Shown here: in pieces, positions 7,651-15,855 of the stretch
Layout: every line of letters starts with the position of its first letter
Position numbering within the stretch: the first letter of the stretch is position 1
NCBI GenBank assembly: GCA_964487895.1
Contig: CAZASM010000006.1
Coordinates: forward strand, 1 to 43,044
Direction: 5' to 3'
DNA: 43,044 bases
Source: CAYYYA01 sp964487895
GTDB lineage: Bacteria; Patescibacteriota; Patescibacteriia; UBA1558; 2-01-FULL-52-15
The notes under the pieces: model-generated
Seen by the model: only the letters and a program-made list of their open reading frames with translations
Database searches by the model: none
What the model was told of the DNA's origin: nothing
Translations under genes and position numbers: made by a program

Positions 7651-7681
7651 TGATACAATAGGCGATACAAGCCTTTTTTTA
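7651..7681 (+). promoter_or_regulatory. Extended -10 promoter overlapping a terminator hairpin
   Basis: TGATACAAT (TACAAT at 7654-7659) precedes the gdh-like gene. AGGC (7660-7663) and GCCT (7671-7674) with T7 form a terminator-like hairpin overlapping the start region, so upstream transcription probably stops where the next promoter begins. Confidence 0.45.
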
Positions 7682-7699
7682 TTATTAACACCCTGAGAT

Positions 7700-8914
7700 A
7701 TGTCTCCTTTTGAAAATGCCTGGCAACAGGTGCAGTCAGCGGCCGCCATCATTAAGCTAAATCCTGATGTTTTGAGCAGATTAGCTCAGCCTGACCATAT
7801 TTGGCAGCAGGACTTGAAAGTCACTATGGATAATGGTTCGGACCAATTATTTCCAGCTTATCGTGTGCAATATAATAATTGGCGTGGACCGTACAAAGGC
7901 GGTATTCGTTATCACCAGGCAGCAGATTTGGATGAGGTCAAGGCTTTAGCTTTATTGATGAGCATTAAGTGCGCTGTGGCTAATATTCCTCTAGGTGGTG
8001 GTAAAGGTGGCGTGGTAGTAGATCCAAAGAAATTATCTAAGCCAGAGTTAGAACGCTTATCACGCGCCTACATTCAAGCTTTTCACGAACATCTTGGTCC
8101 AGACAAAGATATTCCTGCACCTGATGTCTATACCACGCCTGAAATTATGGCTTGGATGGTTGACGAATATAGCAAGATTGTTGGCAAGCCGACTCCTGGT
8201 GTAATCACTGGTAAGCCGATTAACGCTGGAGGTTCTGAAGGTCGGGGAGTAGCTACGGCCCAAGGTGGATATTATATTTTACAAGCAGTAGCGGAGAAAC
8301 AAGGCATCCCGGCTTTTAGCTTAGCGATTCAAGGTTTCGGTAACGCTGGCTTGACCATGGCCGAGTTTGCTCACCACGATGGTCATAAGGTTATCGCAGT
8401 ATCTGATTCCTCAGGAACTATTCATAATGCTCAAGGTTTAGATATTCCAGCTTTGGTGGAGTTTAAGAAGATAAATAGTAAAGTTATCGGTTTCCCTGGT
8501 TCTGAGACGATTCCGAACGACCAACTATGGTCATTACCGGTTGACGTGATTATCCCAGCTGCTTTGGATAACCAGATTACAGCTAGCAACGCTGGTTCTG
8601 TTCAGGCTAAGGTTATTTTAGAGTTAGCTAATGGTCCTGTTAGCCCAGAAGCAGATGATATCCTCGCTAGCAAGCAGATTATTGTCGTACCTGACGTCCT
8701 AGCTAACTCCGGTGGTGTGGTGGTGTCATATCTCGAATGGCAACAAAATTTAGCCAACGAGCACTGGTCAGAGGTAGATGTCTTGGCGAAGATGAAAACT
8801 TTGATTTTGGCTGGGTTGTCTGATCTCTATCAACTATCAACAACGCACTCGATTACCTTACGCCGAGCTGCTTTTGTTTTGGCTTTACAGCGACTTCAGG
8901 CTGCAGCCAAATAA
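7700..8914 (+). CDS. gdhA: Glu/Leu/Phe/Val dehydrogenase (glutamate dehydrogenase type)
   Basis: This cytosolic enzyme reversibly deaminates an amino acid, most likely glutamate to 2-oxoglutarate and ammonia, using NAD(P). The 404-residue sequence has the full family signature: GPYKGGIRYHQ for substrate binding, KCAVANIPLGGGKGG with the catalytic Lys102, and PAPDVYT. The Rossmann domain has GFGNAG. GKPINAGGSEGRGVATAQG is typical of glutamate dehydrogenases. Length is slightly below the usual 410-420. In a genome with few amino-acid pathways it could link amino-acid fermentation to the flavodoxin pool, but that is inference. The next gene starts 21 nt downstream with its own leaderless promoter. 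Confidence 0.92.
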   Translation: MSPFENAWQQVQSAAAIIKLNPDVLSRLAQPDHIWQQDLKVTMDNGSDQLFPAYRVQYNNWRGPYKGGIRYHQAADLDEVKALALLMSIKCAVANIPLGGGKGGVVVDPKKLSKPELERLSRAYIQAFHEHLGPDKDIPAPDVYTTPEIMAWMVDEYSKIVGKPTPGVITGKPINAGGSEGRGVATAQGGYYILQAVAEKQGIPAFSLAIQGFGNAGLTMAEFAHHDGHKVIAVSDSSGTIHNAQGLDIPALVEFKKINSKVIGFPGSETIPNDQLWSLPVDVIIPAALDNQITASNAGSVQAKVILELANGPVSPEADDILASKQIIVVPDVLANSGGVVVSYLEWQQNLANEHWSEVDVLAKMKTLILAGLSDLYQLSTTHSITLRRAAFVLALQRLQAAAK

Positions 8915-8920
8915 AACGCG

Positions 8921-8935
8921 TGCTATACTTTAGCT
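8921..8935 (+). promoter_or_regulatory. TGCTATACT promoter, leaderless
   Basis: TGC and TATACT (8924-8929) are exactly 6 nt before the ATG at 8936, in the 21-nt gap after gdhA. Confidence 0.7.
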
Positions 8936-10342
8936 ATGGCGATTACAGCTGGAGAAGAAAAACGTAAACATTTTCCGGAAGTACTTCCTTTACGCAAGCT
9001 AATGGGACCGAGCTTTCTCATGTTAGCCCTCGGTTTCGGTTCCGGCGAAGTAATTCTTTGGCCTTATCTCAGCTCCAATTATGGCTTGGGGATTGCCTGG
9101 GGAGCGTTGTTGGGCATTTCTTTTCAGTTTTTTATTAACATGGAAATTGAGCGCTACGCATTAGCCAAGGGCGAGAGCGTTTTTGTCGGTATTCATCGTT
9201 TATTCCCTTGGTCGGTTTATTGGTTTATTGCTTCAACTTTTATCGGTTTCAGTTTGCCTGGTATCATTGCCGCTTCGGCTCAAGTTTTGGCTTCTGTTTT
9301 TGGTCTGGGGGATTTTCGTTGGTTAGCAGCTTTGATGTTAGTAGTTATTGGTTTGATCGTTAGTTTGGGTAAGACAGTTTATGGCACTTTGGAACGACTG
9401 ACGCGACTGATCATAGCTATTGCCATTCCCTTTATTATTTTTTTAGCTTTTTTCTTGACCTCCTGGTCGGACTGGCAAGCTTTATTTCTAGGATTGATTG
9501 GGCAAGGAGTTGATTATAACTGGCTGGCACCGGGTATGAGTTTTGCCGCCTTTTTTGCCGCCTTTGCTTATTCTGGAGCCGGTGGCAATCTGAATCTAAG
9601 TCAGTCAATATATATCAAGGAAAAGGGTTACGGTATGGGGATTCATGCTCAGAAGATTGGCAGTTTGTTTCACCGACGCGAACAACAAGAGATTCGTCTC
9701 GAGGGACATGATTTCATAGCTTCAGAGGAGAATCATCTTAAATTCAACCAGTGGTGGCGAAAAATAAATCTCGAACACGGAATAATATTTTGGTTTCTGG
9801 GCTTTTTGGGCATCGCTTTACTGATGGTTCTGGCCCATGCCACCACTTATGGATTGACTGATAACACTCAGGGCATTCAGTTTGTGATAAATGAGGGGTT
9901 GATTATGTCCGAACGAATGGGAATTATGGCCGGCGTTGCTTTTCTCTTGATTGTGGCTGTTATGTTATTCCAGACACAGCTGGGTGTCACTGATTCTACC
10001 TCCAGAATTATGGCAGAAAATGTTGCTTTACGCCTGTTGAAGCGCGGTCAAAAAAAAGTCAATTTGGCTCAACTGTATTATTTCTTTGTTTGGGCTCAGA
10101 TAATATTTGGAATACTGCTCTTCACTTTCAACGTGGCCGAGCCACGTTTTCTCATCATGATGGGAGCGATTATCAATGCTATTGCTATGTTTGTCCATAT
10201 CGGTTTAGTCAATTGGACTAATTATCGTCTCTTACCGCGAGCTGTACAGCCCAAGCTCTGGCGTCGAGTAATTATCTTGGCGATATTTTTATTTTTTGGT
10301 TTTTTTAGTGCTTTTACCTTAGCCAATTATTGGCCTTGGTAA
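8936..10342 (+). CDS. NRAMP-like divalent metal transporter
   Basis: This 468-residue protein has about 11 membrane helices of the LeuT/APC fold. Helix 1 reads LMLALGFGSGEVILWPYL. In classical NRAMP the DPGN motif sits here, so the metal-binding Asp-Pro-Gly-Asn is not present in its usual form. Other family-like stretches are YGTLERLTRLIIAIAIPF and FAAFAYSGAGGNLNLSQSIYI. A hydrophilic loop of about 50 residues (HRREQQEIRLEGHDF onward) interrupts the helices. It probably moves a cation or small solute across the membrane; metal specificity is uncertain because of the altered helix 1. Confidence 0.7.
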   Translation: MAITAGEEKRKHFPEVLPLRKLMGPSFLMLALGFGSGEVILWPYLSSNYGLGIAWGALLGISFQFFINMEIERYALAKGESVFVGIHRLFPWSVYWFIASTFIGFSLPGIIAASAQVLASVFGLGDFRWLAALMLVVIGLIVSLGKTVYGTLERLTRLIIAIAIPFIIFLAFFLTSWSDWQALFLGLIGQGVDYNWLAPGMSFAAFFAAFAYSGAGGNLNLSQSIYIKEKGYGMGIHAQKIGSLFHRREQQEIRLEGHDFIASEENHLKFNQWWRKINLEHGIIFWFLGFLGIALLMVLAHATTYGLTDNTQGIQFVINEGLIMSERMGIMAGVAFLLIVAVMLFQTQLGVTDSTSRIMAENVALRLLKRGQKKVNLAQLYYFFVWAQIIFGILLFTFNVAEPRFLIMMGAIINAIAMFVHIGLVNWTNYRLLPRAVQPKLWRRVIILAIFLFFGFFSAFTLANYWPW

Positions 10343-10402
10343 AGATTGGTAGAGAGTGTTTAATAAGCTACTATTGCTATATATAGCTATATCATCTAAA
10401 AA

Positions 10403-10507
10403 ATAGTTTTGACCGGAGACCATTCGACAGGCAAATTGCATTTAGGATATTACGTTGGATCTTTTATGCAACTTTTAGAGCAAGCCGCTCCAACTGAGGC
10501 GAAGTAA
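10403..10507 (+). pseudogene. trpS relic (N-terminal fragment of tryptophanyl-tRNA synthetase)
   Basis: A 35-codon frame ending in TAA encodes IVLTGDHSTGKLHLGYYVGS followed by a short divergent tail. It matches the first residues of the intact trpS at 14730 (VLTGDRPTGKLHLGHYVGS), including the HIGH-type motif of class I synthetases. An in-frame TAA lies just upstream (10397-10399) and there is no ATG. It is a truncated, decayed copy. The rest of the 10343-10672 gap holds an AT-rich direct repeat near 10552-10590 and a promoter at 10640. Confidence 0.8.
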
Positions 10508-10561
10508 ATAGTAACAGTAAGAAATTAACTTTTTGTTTTGGATTTTTGATCCTTTGGATTT

Positions 10562-10592
10562 AGAATTTGTTTAGGATTTAGAGTTTAGGGTT
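10562..10592. repeat. AT-rich dispersed repeat, copy 1
   Basis: GAATTTGTTTAGGATTTAG and flanking bases recur at 18836 upstream of pcm. Around both copies are further TTTAG-type words, so it looks like a slipped, low-complexity repeat in gene leaders. Confidence 0.5.
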
Positions 10593-10639
10593 TAGAGCTT
10601 CAAGCTTTTAGCTGGCTTTCATATTTACCCTAAACTCGC

Positions 10640-10645
10640 TATAAT
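10640..10645 (+). promoter_or_regulatory. -10 box upstream of RDD gene
   Basis: TATAAT in CTCGCTATAATTAGG; the predicted leader is about 20 nt with no evident Shine-Dalgarno sequence. Confidence 0.45.
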
Positions 10646-10672
10646 TAGGGCAAATTATTAATAATTTTATTT

Positions 10673-11212
10673 ATGGAACCGATCAACCCTCAGGAGTCTG
10701 TTTCTCCAGATTTAATGAAGCAAATGGAGAGTATCCAGCAGATGCCTCCAGTGGCACCTGTGACACCTCCGACACCACAGCCTGCTAGCTCTGAAGCTAT
10801 GACGTATGCTGGTTTTTGGCGTCGTTTTTTTGCCTCGTTGATAGACGGCATTATTTTATATGCAATAGTGATGATTTTTTTCGGATTTCTGATGAATAGT
10901 GCAAATAGCAATCCGAACTTGGTAGGGTCTTGGCTTGGCGGTCTTCAATGGCCTCTGACAGTTGCTATTTATGCTTATAGCATTGTGTTTATTGGTTGGA
11001 AGGGTCAGACTTTGGGTAAACAATTTCTTAGCATTAAAGTGGTTACGGCTACGGGAGGCCAGGTTAGTTGGGTACAAGCAATCGTGCGAGAAGTGTTCAA
11101 GATCGTGTCTTCATATGCTTTGCTTCTAGGCTACCTCTGGATGCTTTGGGATAAAGATAAACAAACTTGGCACGATAAGGTATCTAAGACCTATGTCATT
11201 AAAATAAAATAA
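10673..11212 (+). CDS. RDD family membrane protein
   Basis: This 179-residue protein has a Pro-rich cytosolic N-terminus (about residues 1-40) and then the RDD domain: AGFWRRFFASLIDGIILYAI, with the Arg and Asp that name the family, a second helix pair, and GWKGQTLGKQFLSIKVV, closing with LWDKDKQTWHDKVSKTYVI. Three to four membrane helices are expected. RDD proteins include ion antiporters and many uncharacterised members, so no substrate can be assigned. It is 8 nt upstream of the DUF2339 gene and probably shares its transcript. Confidence 0.88.
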   Translation: MEPINPQESVSPDLMKQMESIQQMPPVAPVTPPTPQPASSEAMTYAGFWRRFFASLIDGIILYAIVMIFFGFLMNSANSNPNLVGSWLGGLQWPLTVAIYAYSIVFIGWKGQTLGKQFLSIKVVTATGGQVSWVQAIVREVFKIVSSYALLLGYLWMLWDKDKQTWHDKVSKTYVIKIK

Positions 11213-11220
11213 AAATAGCT

Positions 11221-13302
11221 ATGGCCACAGCTCAAGACTTATTACAACAAGTTCTGACAGAGTTAAAAAATATTTCTGGCCGAGTTCAGACTTTAGAAAG
11301 TAGGATTGATAGTTTAGAAGGTAAAAAAAATAGCCCAGCTCAGGCTATCAATACTATTCCGACTACACGTTTACCGTCAGCTTCTATCGCTACATCAACA
11401 GCTCAGCAAAAAGATCGTGATTCTAGCTTCGAAAGCCAACTGGGTGTCGCCTGGTTGGGAAAGATTGGTATTATCGCTATTGCTATTGGCATTATGTATC
11501 TGCTGAATTATAGCGTGTATCAAAGTGTTTTTGGCTTAGATTCACTTGGTCGGATCATCACTGGCTTTATCTGTGGCTTATTACTTCTGGCTCTGGGAGA
11601 CTTCTTTCATACCCGCTATCCGCAGTGGTCTAAAGAGTTCACAGGCGGTGGTTTAGGTCTGCTGTATTTTGCTTTTTTTACTGCTACAGCTGTCGATGGT
11701 CTCTGGCCTTTTGGAGTTGGTATTTTTTTCTTAGGCTTAGTTAGTGTTTTAGCAGGCTATCTGTCACTGCGCTATGATGCGAAAATTATTGCTCTCTTCG
11801 GGCTTTTGGGTGGCTATTCTGCGCCGTTGTTACTTAATACTGGTAGCCTCCACAACAGTCAAGTATTATTTTATCTCTTTACTTTGAATTTGGCGGTAGT
11901 AGGCTTCGCCTATGCGCGTAAATGGCGCGAGTTGGATTTGATAGCGCTTTTTGTCAGTAGCTGTTACCTGATGTCCTCGTGGTATAGTGTTTCTTTTGTG
12001 ACGCACATTAGTTATACCATGTTGTACTTCTTCCTCTTCCTGATGACTTCGATTGTTTATAACTTTGTCCGCCAACGCAAAAGTACCCCAGCTGATCTGG
12101 TGGTTCTGGTCTATAACCCAATCTTTACTGTTATCAGCTTGTATTACCTGTTAGGTCAATACGGCTGGGAAGATTATCGCTCTTTGGTGACGCTATGTTT
12201 TGGCTTTCTCTACATTGCTCTGGCCTATGTTATCTTCCAGTACAATCGTAAGGATACCTATTTGACTTATGCTTTGACTGGTCTGGCGGCTGGTTTCGTT
12301 GCTGCGACAATTGGCATTCAATTCCACAGTCATTGGTTGACTTTAGCTTGGGCTGTCGAAGCGACAGTGATGGTTTGGATTGGCTTACAGCTGGCTAGCA
12401 AAGGTACCAGAACGTATGGTTTGATTTTGTCTCTGATGGTTTTGTTCCGTATGTGGATCTTTGATTTTGATAGCAGTAGTCCGGCTTTTTTCAATGCCAA
12501 CTTCTGGGTCAAGATGATAATCATTGTTTTGCTCTATCTAAGCGCTTATGGTTATCGTCGGTATCGTCAGATGTTATCGTCTGATGAACGACGTATGATG
12601 CATATCTTAGTCGTTGTCGCGAACATCGTGACGATAACTGTGATTAGTCAGGAGATTAGCACTTATATTAATAGTTTAAAGTCTCTCGTGCCGACGACGC
12701 GGAATTATTATGATCAAGCCTACGGCGCACGGTATCAAGTAAACAATGTCGCGATTTCTATTTTCTGGTTACTGTATGCCGTTGCTGCTTTGATAGTCGG
12801 TATGGCGAAGAAAATTCGCGTTATGCGCTTATTGGCGTTGACCTTATTTTTTGCCAGCATTATCAAGATTGTTTTGTATGATTTGGCTGGGGCGGAAGCT
12901 ATTTATCGCATCGTGTCCTTCATTGTTCTCGGTATTGTCTTGATCTTTGCTTCTTATCTCTACGCCGCCCACAAAGATCGTATTAAACATTTCATCTCAG
13001 TTGAGGAGCCTGACGATTTAACTCTGAGTATCAAAAAGATGAGCGACGAGGGTAAATCAGATGTCACTTTCAACTTGCTAAATGGCAAGAAGTTTCAAGT
13101 TACTAATACTAATCTAGTAAAGATTTGTCTGTTAGTTTCTCGCGAAACAGGCAAAACAACCTTTGCTTCCAAAGAATTAGTGCCAATCTATAAGAAGTAT
13201 GATACCCAGTTTCGCTCCGAGTTGAATCCAGCGGATTTGTCAGCCTTGAAGAAATATTTATATGAGTTTGCTATGGTAGGAGGGTCGTATGAAATTTCTT
13301 AG
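11221..13302 (+). CDS. DUF2339 family multi-spanning membrane protein
   Basis: A coiled-coil-like N-terminus (about residues 5-35, LTELKNISGRVQTLESRIDS) leads through a Ser/Thr linker into roughly 16-18 membrane helices. ESQLGVAWLGKIGIIAIAIGIMYLL written as its parts (QLGVAWLGKIGIIAIAIG) and TGGGLGLLYFAFFTATAVDG are typical of DUF2339. The C-terminal 100 residues are soluble and charged. The function of the family is unknown. The last codons overlap the next gene by 14 nt. Confidence 0.8.
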   Translation: MATAQDLLQQVLTELKNISGRVQTLESRIDSLEGKKNSPAQAINTIPTTRLPSASIATSTAQQKDRDSSFESQLGVAWLGKIGIIAIAIGIMYLLNYSVYQSVFGLDSLGRIITGFICGLLLLALGDFFHTRYPQWSKEFTGGGLGLLYFAFFTATAVDGLWPFGVGIFFLGLVSVLAGYLSLRYDAKIIALFGLLGGYSAPLLLNTGSLHNSQVLFYLFTLNLAVVGFAYARKWRELDLIALFVSSCYLMSSWYSVSFVTHISYTMLYFFLFLMTSIVYNFVRQRKSTPADLVVLVYNPIFTVISLYYLLGQYGWEDYRSLVTLCFGFLYIALAYVIFQYNRKDTYLTYALTGLAAGFVAATIGIQFHSHWLTLAWAVEATVMVWIGLQLASKGTRTYGLILSLMVLFRMWIFDFDSSSPAFFNANFWVKMIIIVLLYLSAYGYRRYRQMLSSDERRMMHILVVVANIVTITVISQEISTYINSLKSLVPTTRNYYDQAYGARYQVNNVAISIFWLLYAVAALIVGMAKKIRVMRLLALTLFFASIIKIVLYDLAGAEAIYRIVSFIVLGIVLIFASYLYAAHKDRIKHFISVEEPDDLTLSIKKMSDEGKSDVTFNLLNGKKFQVTNTNLVKICLLVSRETGKTTFASKELVPIYKKYDTQFRSELNPADLSALKKYLYEFAMVGGSYEIS

Positions 13303-13507
13303 TCCTTTGATGCCATTGATAGTGCTCGTGCTTTGTCTTTTGGTCGTGACTATTACTGTGGCAGGTAGTGATCAATACCCGTGGGTTCAATGGGTACTAA
13401 TTGTCGCTTCAACACTATTGCTGCTAGGATTAGCTATACAATTATTACGTTCAGTCAGTAAACCGTATGTGAAACTCAAGGTTTCGCCAGGAAATAAAAA
13501 AAAATAA
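13289..13507 (+). CDS. Small two-helix membrane protein
   Basis: This 72-residue protein has two hydrophobic segments (LMPLIVLVLCLLVVTITVAG and VQWVLIVASTLLLLGLAIQL) and a basic tail ending in Lys residues. I recognise no family. Its ATG lies inside the end of the DUF2339 gene with AGGAGG 7 nt upstream, so it is translationally coupled and likely works with that protein. Confidence 0.65.
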   Translation: MKFLSPLMPLIVLVLCLLVVTITVAGSDQYPWVQWVLIVASTLLLLGLAIQLLRSVSKPYVKLKVSPGNKKK

Positions 13508-13521
13508 TTTAAGTAGCTTAA

Positions 13522-13533
13522 TAATATTGCTAT
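13522..13533 (+). promoter_or_regulatory. Leaderless-type -10 box
   Basis: TAATAT at 13522-13527 lies exactly 6 nt before the ATG at 13534. Confidence 0.5.
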
Positions 13534-14733
13534 ATGAAAAAACTACTTCTACTAACACCGCTTCTAGTGCTTTTAATCGCTCTGCCTGTTCAAGCGGCTC
13601 TCTGGCAACAAGGTGATAGTGTTTCTTTGACTAACCCTAGCACTGATGATTTTTATGCTGCGGGAGGTTCAGTGTCTCTCCAAGCACCTGTGACCGGTGA
13701 TGTCTATGCTGTGGGTGGAAACATTACGGTCAATCAGCCGGTGAGTCAGGATGTGGTAGTGGCCGGCGGTACCATAAATTTATTTGGCAACGTTGGTGAT
13801 GATGCTCGATTAGCCGGTGGTACGATTATTATTAATTCTCCTGTAGCCGATGACTTGGTAGTTGCTGGTGGTTCGATTACCATCAATGCTGATATTGGCG
13901 GTGATTTAGTTGTTGCTGGAGGTCAGGTGATCGTCAATGGTAAGGTCGGTGGCGCAGTGAAAATAGCTGCTGGTACGGTGACGTTAAACGGTAGCTACGC
14001 CGGTCCGAGTGAAATACGTGGGGAGGAAATTGTTTTGAATGGCAGCTTCGCAGGACCAAGCAGGATTATCGCCACCAAATCATTAGCAGTGCAAACAGGT
14101 TCAACTTTCAATGCGCCGATTGAGTACGCGCAACCAAGTGGTACTTTTGATTTTGCTCCATTTCTCAAGAATAACGCCACAGCTACCTATCAACCAACTT
14201 TAATACCGCAAGAAAAACCAGCGCAGTGGCAAGCGATGGCAGCAAATGCTATGGGTTGGTTTGCACTAGTAACATTGCTGTCGGCCATGCTTGTCATAGG
14301 ATTAATTATTGGTTTTGGTGGTCAGTATGTTTGGCAGATAGCTGATGACATGAAGAAAAATTTTTGGTCTCGTTTTGGTGCTGGCATTGTCTATTTTATT
14401 GTCTTACCAGTTGCTGCAATTATACTCATGGTGACTATCATCGGCGTTCCTTTAGGGCTTTTAGCTCTAGCCACCTTTATTCTTAGTTTAGCTTTTGCCA
14501 AAACTCTGACGGCCACTATGATTGCTGCTTGGCTGATTCAACGTGCTAACAAACAGTGGACTGGCTGGCGTTTGTGGTTAGTAGCAGTTGGTATCTATAT
14601 CTTGTTACGAATTGCTAGCTATATTCCAGTTATTGGCTGGCTGGCGACCGTGCTGGTAGTCTGTGCTACCTTTGGAGCTATGATTAAGCTAAAATGGACG
14701 AACTTTCGTCAGGGAGCAATGAAAAATTCATGA
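13534..14733 (+). CDS. Bactofilin-like repeat protein with membrane C-terminus
   Basis: This 399-residue protein has a signal peptide (about residues 1-21, ending VQA), then about ten repeats of roughly 17-18 residues with the pattern G-D-V-x-V-A-G-G-x-I-x-I-N. The pattern is expected for a right-handed beta-helix as in bactofilins or polymer-forming proteins. After a linker come four membrane helices (about 236-390), including IVLPVAAIILMVTIIGVPLG. With a signal peptide the beta-helix should lie outside the cytoplasm, unlike classical cytosolic bactofilins. A structural or surface role is likely. Its stop codon overlaps the trpS start as ATGA. Confidence 0.75.
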   Translation: MKKLLLLTPLLVLLIALPVQAALWQQGDSVSLTNPSTDDFYAAGGSVSLQAPVTGDVYAVGGNITVNQPVSQDVVVAGGTINLFGNVGDDARLAGGTIIINSPVADDLVVAGGSITINADIGGDLVVAGGQVIVNGKVGGAVKIAAGTVTLNGSYAGPSEIRGEEIVLNGSFAGPSRIIATKSLAVQTGSTFNAPIEYAQPSGTFDFAPFLKNNATATYQPTLIPQEKPAQWQAMAANAMGWFALVTLLSAMLVIGLIIGFGGQYVWQIADDMKKNFWSRFGAGIVYFIVLPVAAIILMVTIIGVPLGLLALATFILSLAFAKTLTATMIAAWLIQRANKQWTGWRLWLVAVGIYILLRIASYIPVIGWLATVLVVCATFGAMIKLKWTNFRQGAMKNS

Positions 14734-15731
14734 TAAAAAAAAGAGTCTTAACCGGTGATCGTCCGACAGGTAAACTGCATCTAGGACATTATGTCGGGTC
14801 ATTGAAAAACAGAGTTGCTTTGCAGGAGACGCATGAGCAGTTTGTCATGATTGCTGATGTGCAGGCGTTGACTGACAACTTCGATAATCCGAAGAAAGTG
14901 CATGACAATGTCTTGCAGGTGGCTTTGGATTACCTCGCAGTTGGTATTGATCCTTCGCAGACAACTATCTTCATCCAGTCACAAATTCCTGAGATTGCTG
15001 AGTTAGCTTTATATTTTCTCAACTTAGTTACTGTGGCACGTCTGCAACGTAATCCGACAGTCAAAACTGAGATGAAGGAAAAAAAGTTCGGCACCAATGT
15101 GCCTGCAGGATTTCTGGTCTATCCAGTCAGCCAAGCAGCCGATATCCTCAGTTTCCGTGCAGATATTGTGCCAGTCGGTGAAGATCAATATCCTATGATT
15201 GAGCAGACCAATGAGATAGCTCGTAAGTTTAATAGTCTTTACGGTGATACTTTTCATGAGGTGCAAGCCCTGAAAGCAGACATTTCACGTTTACCAGGTT
15301 TAGATGGTAAGTCCAAGATGAGTAAGTCATTAGAAAATTGTATTTATCTCTCCGCGTCGCGCAAAGAAATAGAAACGCAAGTGATGAAAATGTATACTGA
15401 CGAGAAGCATTTGAAAGTGACTGATCCAGGTCGCGTAGAGGGTAATGTGGTTTTCACCTATTTGAAAGCTTTTGCGCCTGATCAGAATGAAGTGAAGGAA
15501 TTAGAAAAGCATTATAAAAAAGGTGGCTTAGGTGACGTCACGATTAAACGTCGTTTGATAGATATTCTGGATGAGATGCTAGCGCCGATTCGGCTCCAAC
15601 GAGCTACTTGGGAGCAACGTCCAGACAAAGTAATGGAAATGATCCAGCAAGGTACGGAAAAAGCGAGAGGAGTCGTACACGAGACGATGGAGGAAGTACG
15701 ACGCGCTATGAAGATAGAGTATTTTAAATAA
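14730..15731 (+). CDS. trpS: Tryptophanyl-tRNA synthetase
   Basis: This class I synthetase charges tRNA-Trp. The 333-residue sequence has the HIGH-type motif as PTGKLHLGHYVGS near the N-terminus and KMSKS in DGKSKMSKSLEN, with DIVPVGEDQ between them as usual for the family. Length matches bacterial TrpRS (about 330). The ATG at 14730 was chosen because it overlaps the preceding stop as ATGA and puts the HIGH motif at the usual distance from the N-terminus; a longer frame from 14694 would add 12 residues. A decayed fragment of a second copy lies at 10403. Confidence 0.95.
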   Translation: MIKKRVLTGDRPTGKLHLGHYVGSLKNRVALQETHEQFVMIADVQALTDNFDNPKKVHDNVLQVALDYLAVGIDPSQTTIFIQSQIPEIAELALYFLNLVTVARLQRNPTVKTEMKEKKFGTNVPAGFLVYPVSQAADILSFRADIVPVGEDQYPMIEQTNEIARKFNSLYGDTFHEVQALKADISRLPGLDGKSKMSKSLENCIYLSASRKEIETQVMKMYTDEKHLKVTDPGRVEGNVVFTYLKAFAPDQNEVKELEKHYKKGGLGDVTIKRRLIDILDEMLAPIRLQRATWEQRPDKVMEMIQQGTEKARGVVHETMEEVRRAMKIEYFK

Positions 15732-15747
15732 ATTTTCTGAAAAAAAT

Positions 15748-15783
15748 ATCCCCGTCACGCTGAGCGTGACGGGGATTTAGTTT
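15748..15783. terminator. Bidirectional terminator between trpS and the minus-strand operon
   Basis: A perfect 13-bp stem (15748-15760 with 15764-15776) with loop TGA carries A6 on its left and TTTAGTTT on its right, so it can end transcription from both sides. The CGC-TGA-GCG core resembles hairpins near 25830-25867. Confidence 0.85.
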
Positions 15784-15855
15784 GGGAACATTGCTTGCAT
15801 CCCCCCAGATGCGTCGCGCTGCTTGGCACAGATGTAAACTAGATGTTCTGGTTTT

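Noticed and set aside
10403..10507. The trpS-like fragment as a frameshifted but functional gene
   Set aside because: Only the first roughly 20 residues match; no downstream trpS sequence is found in any frame before 10673.
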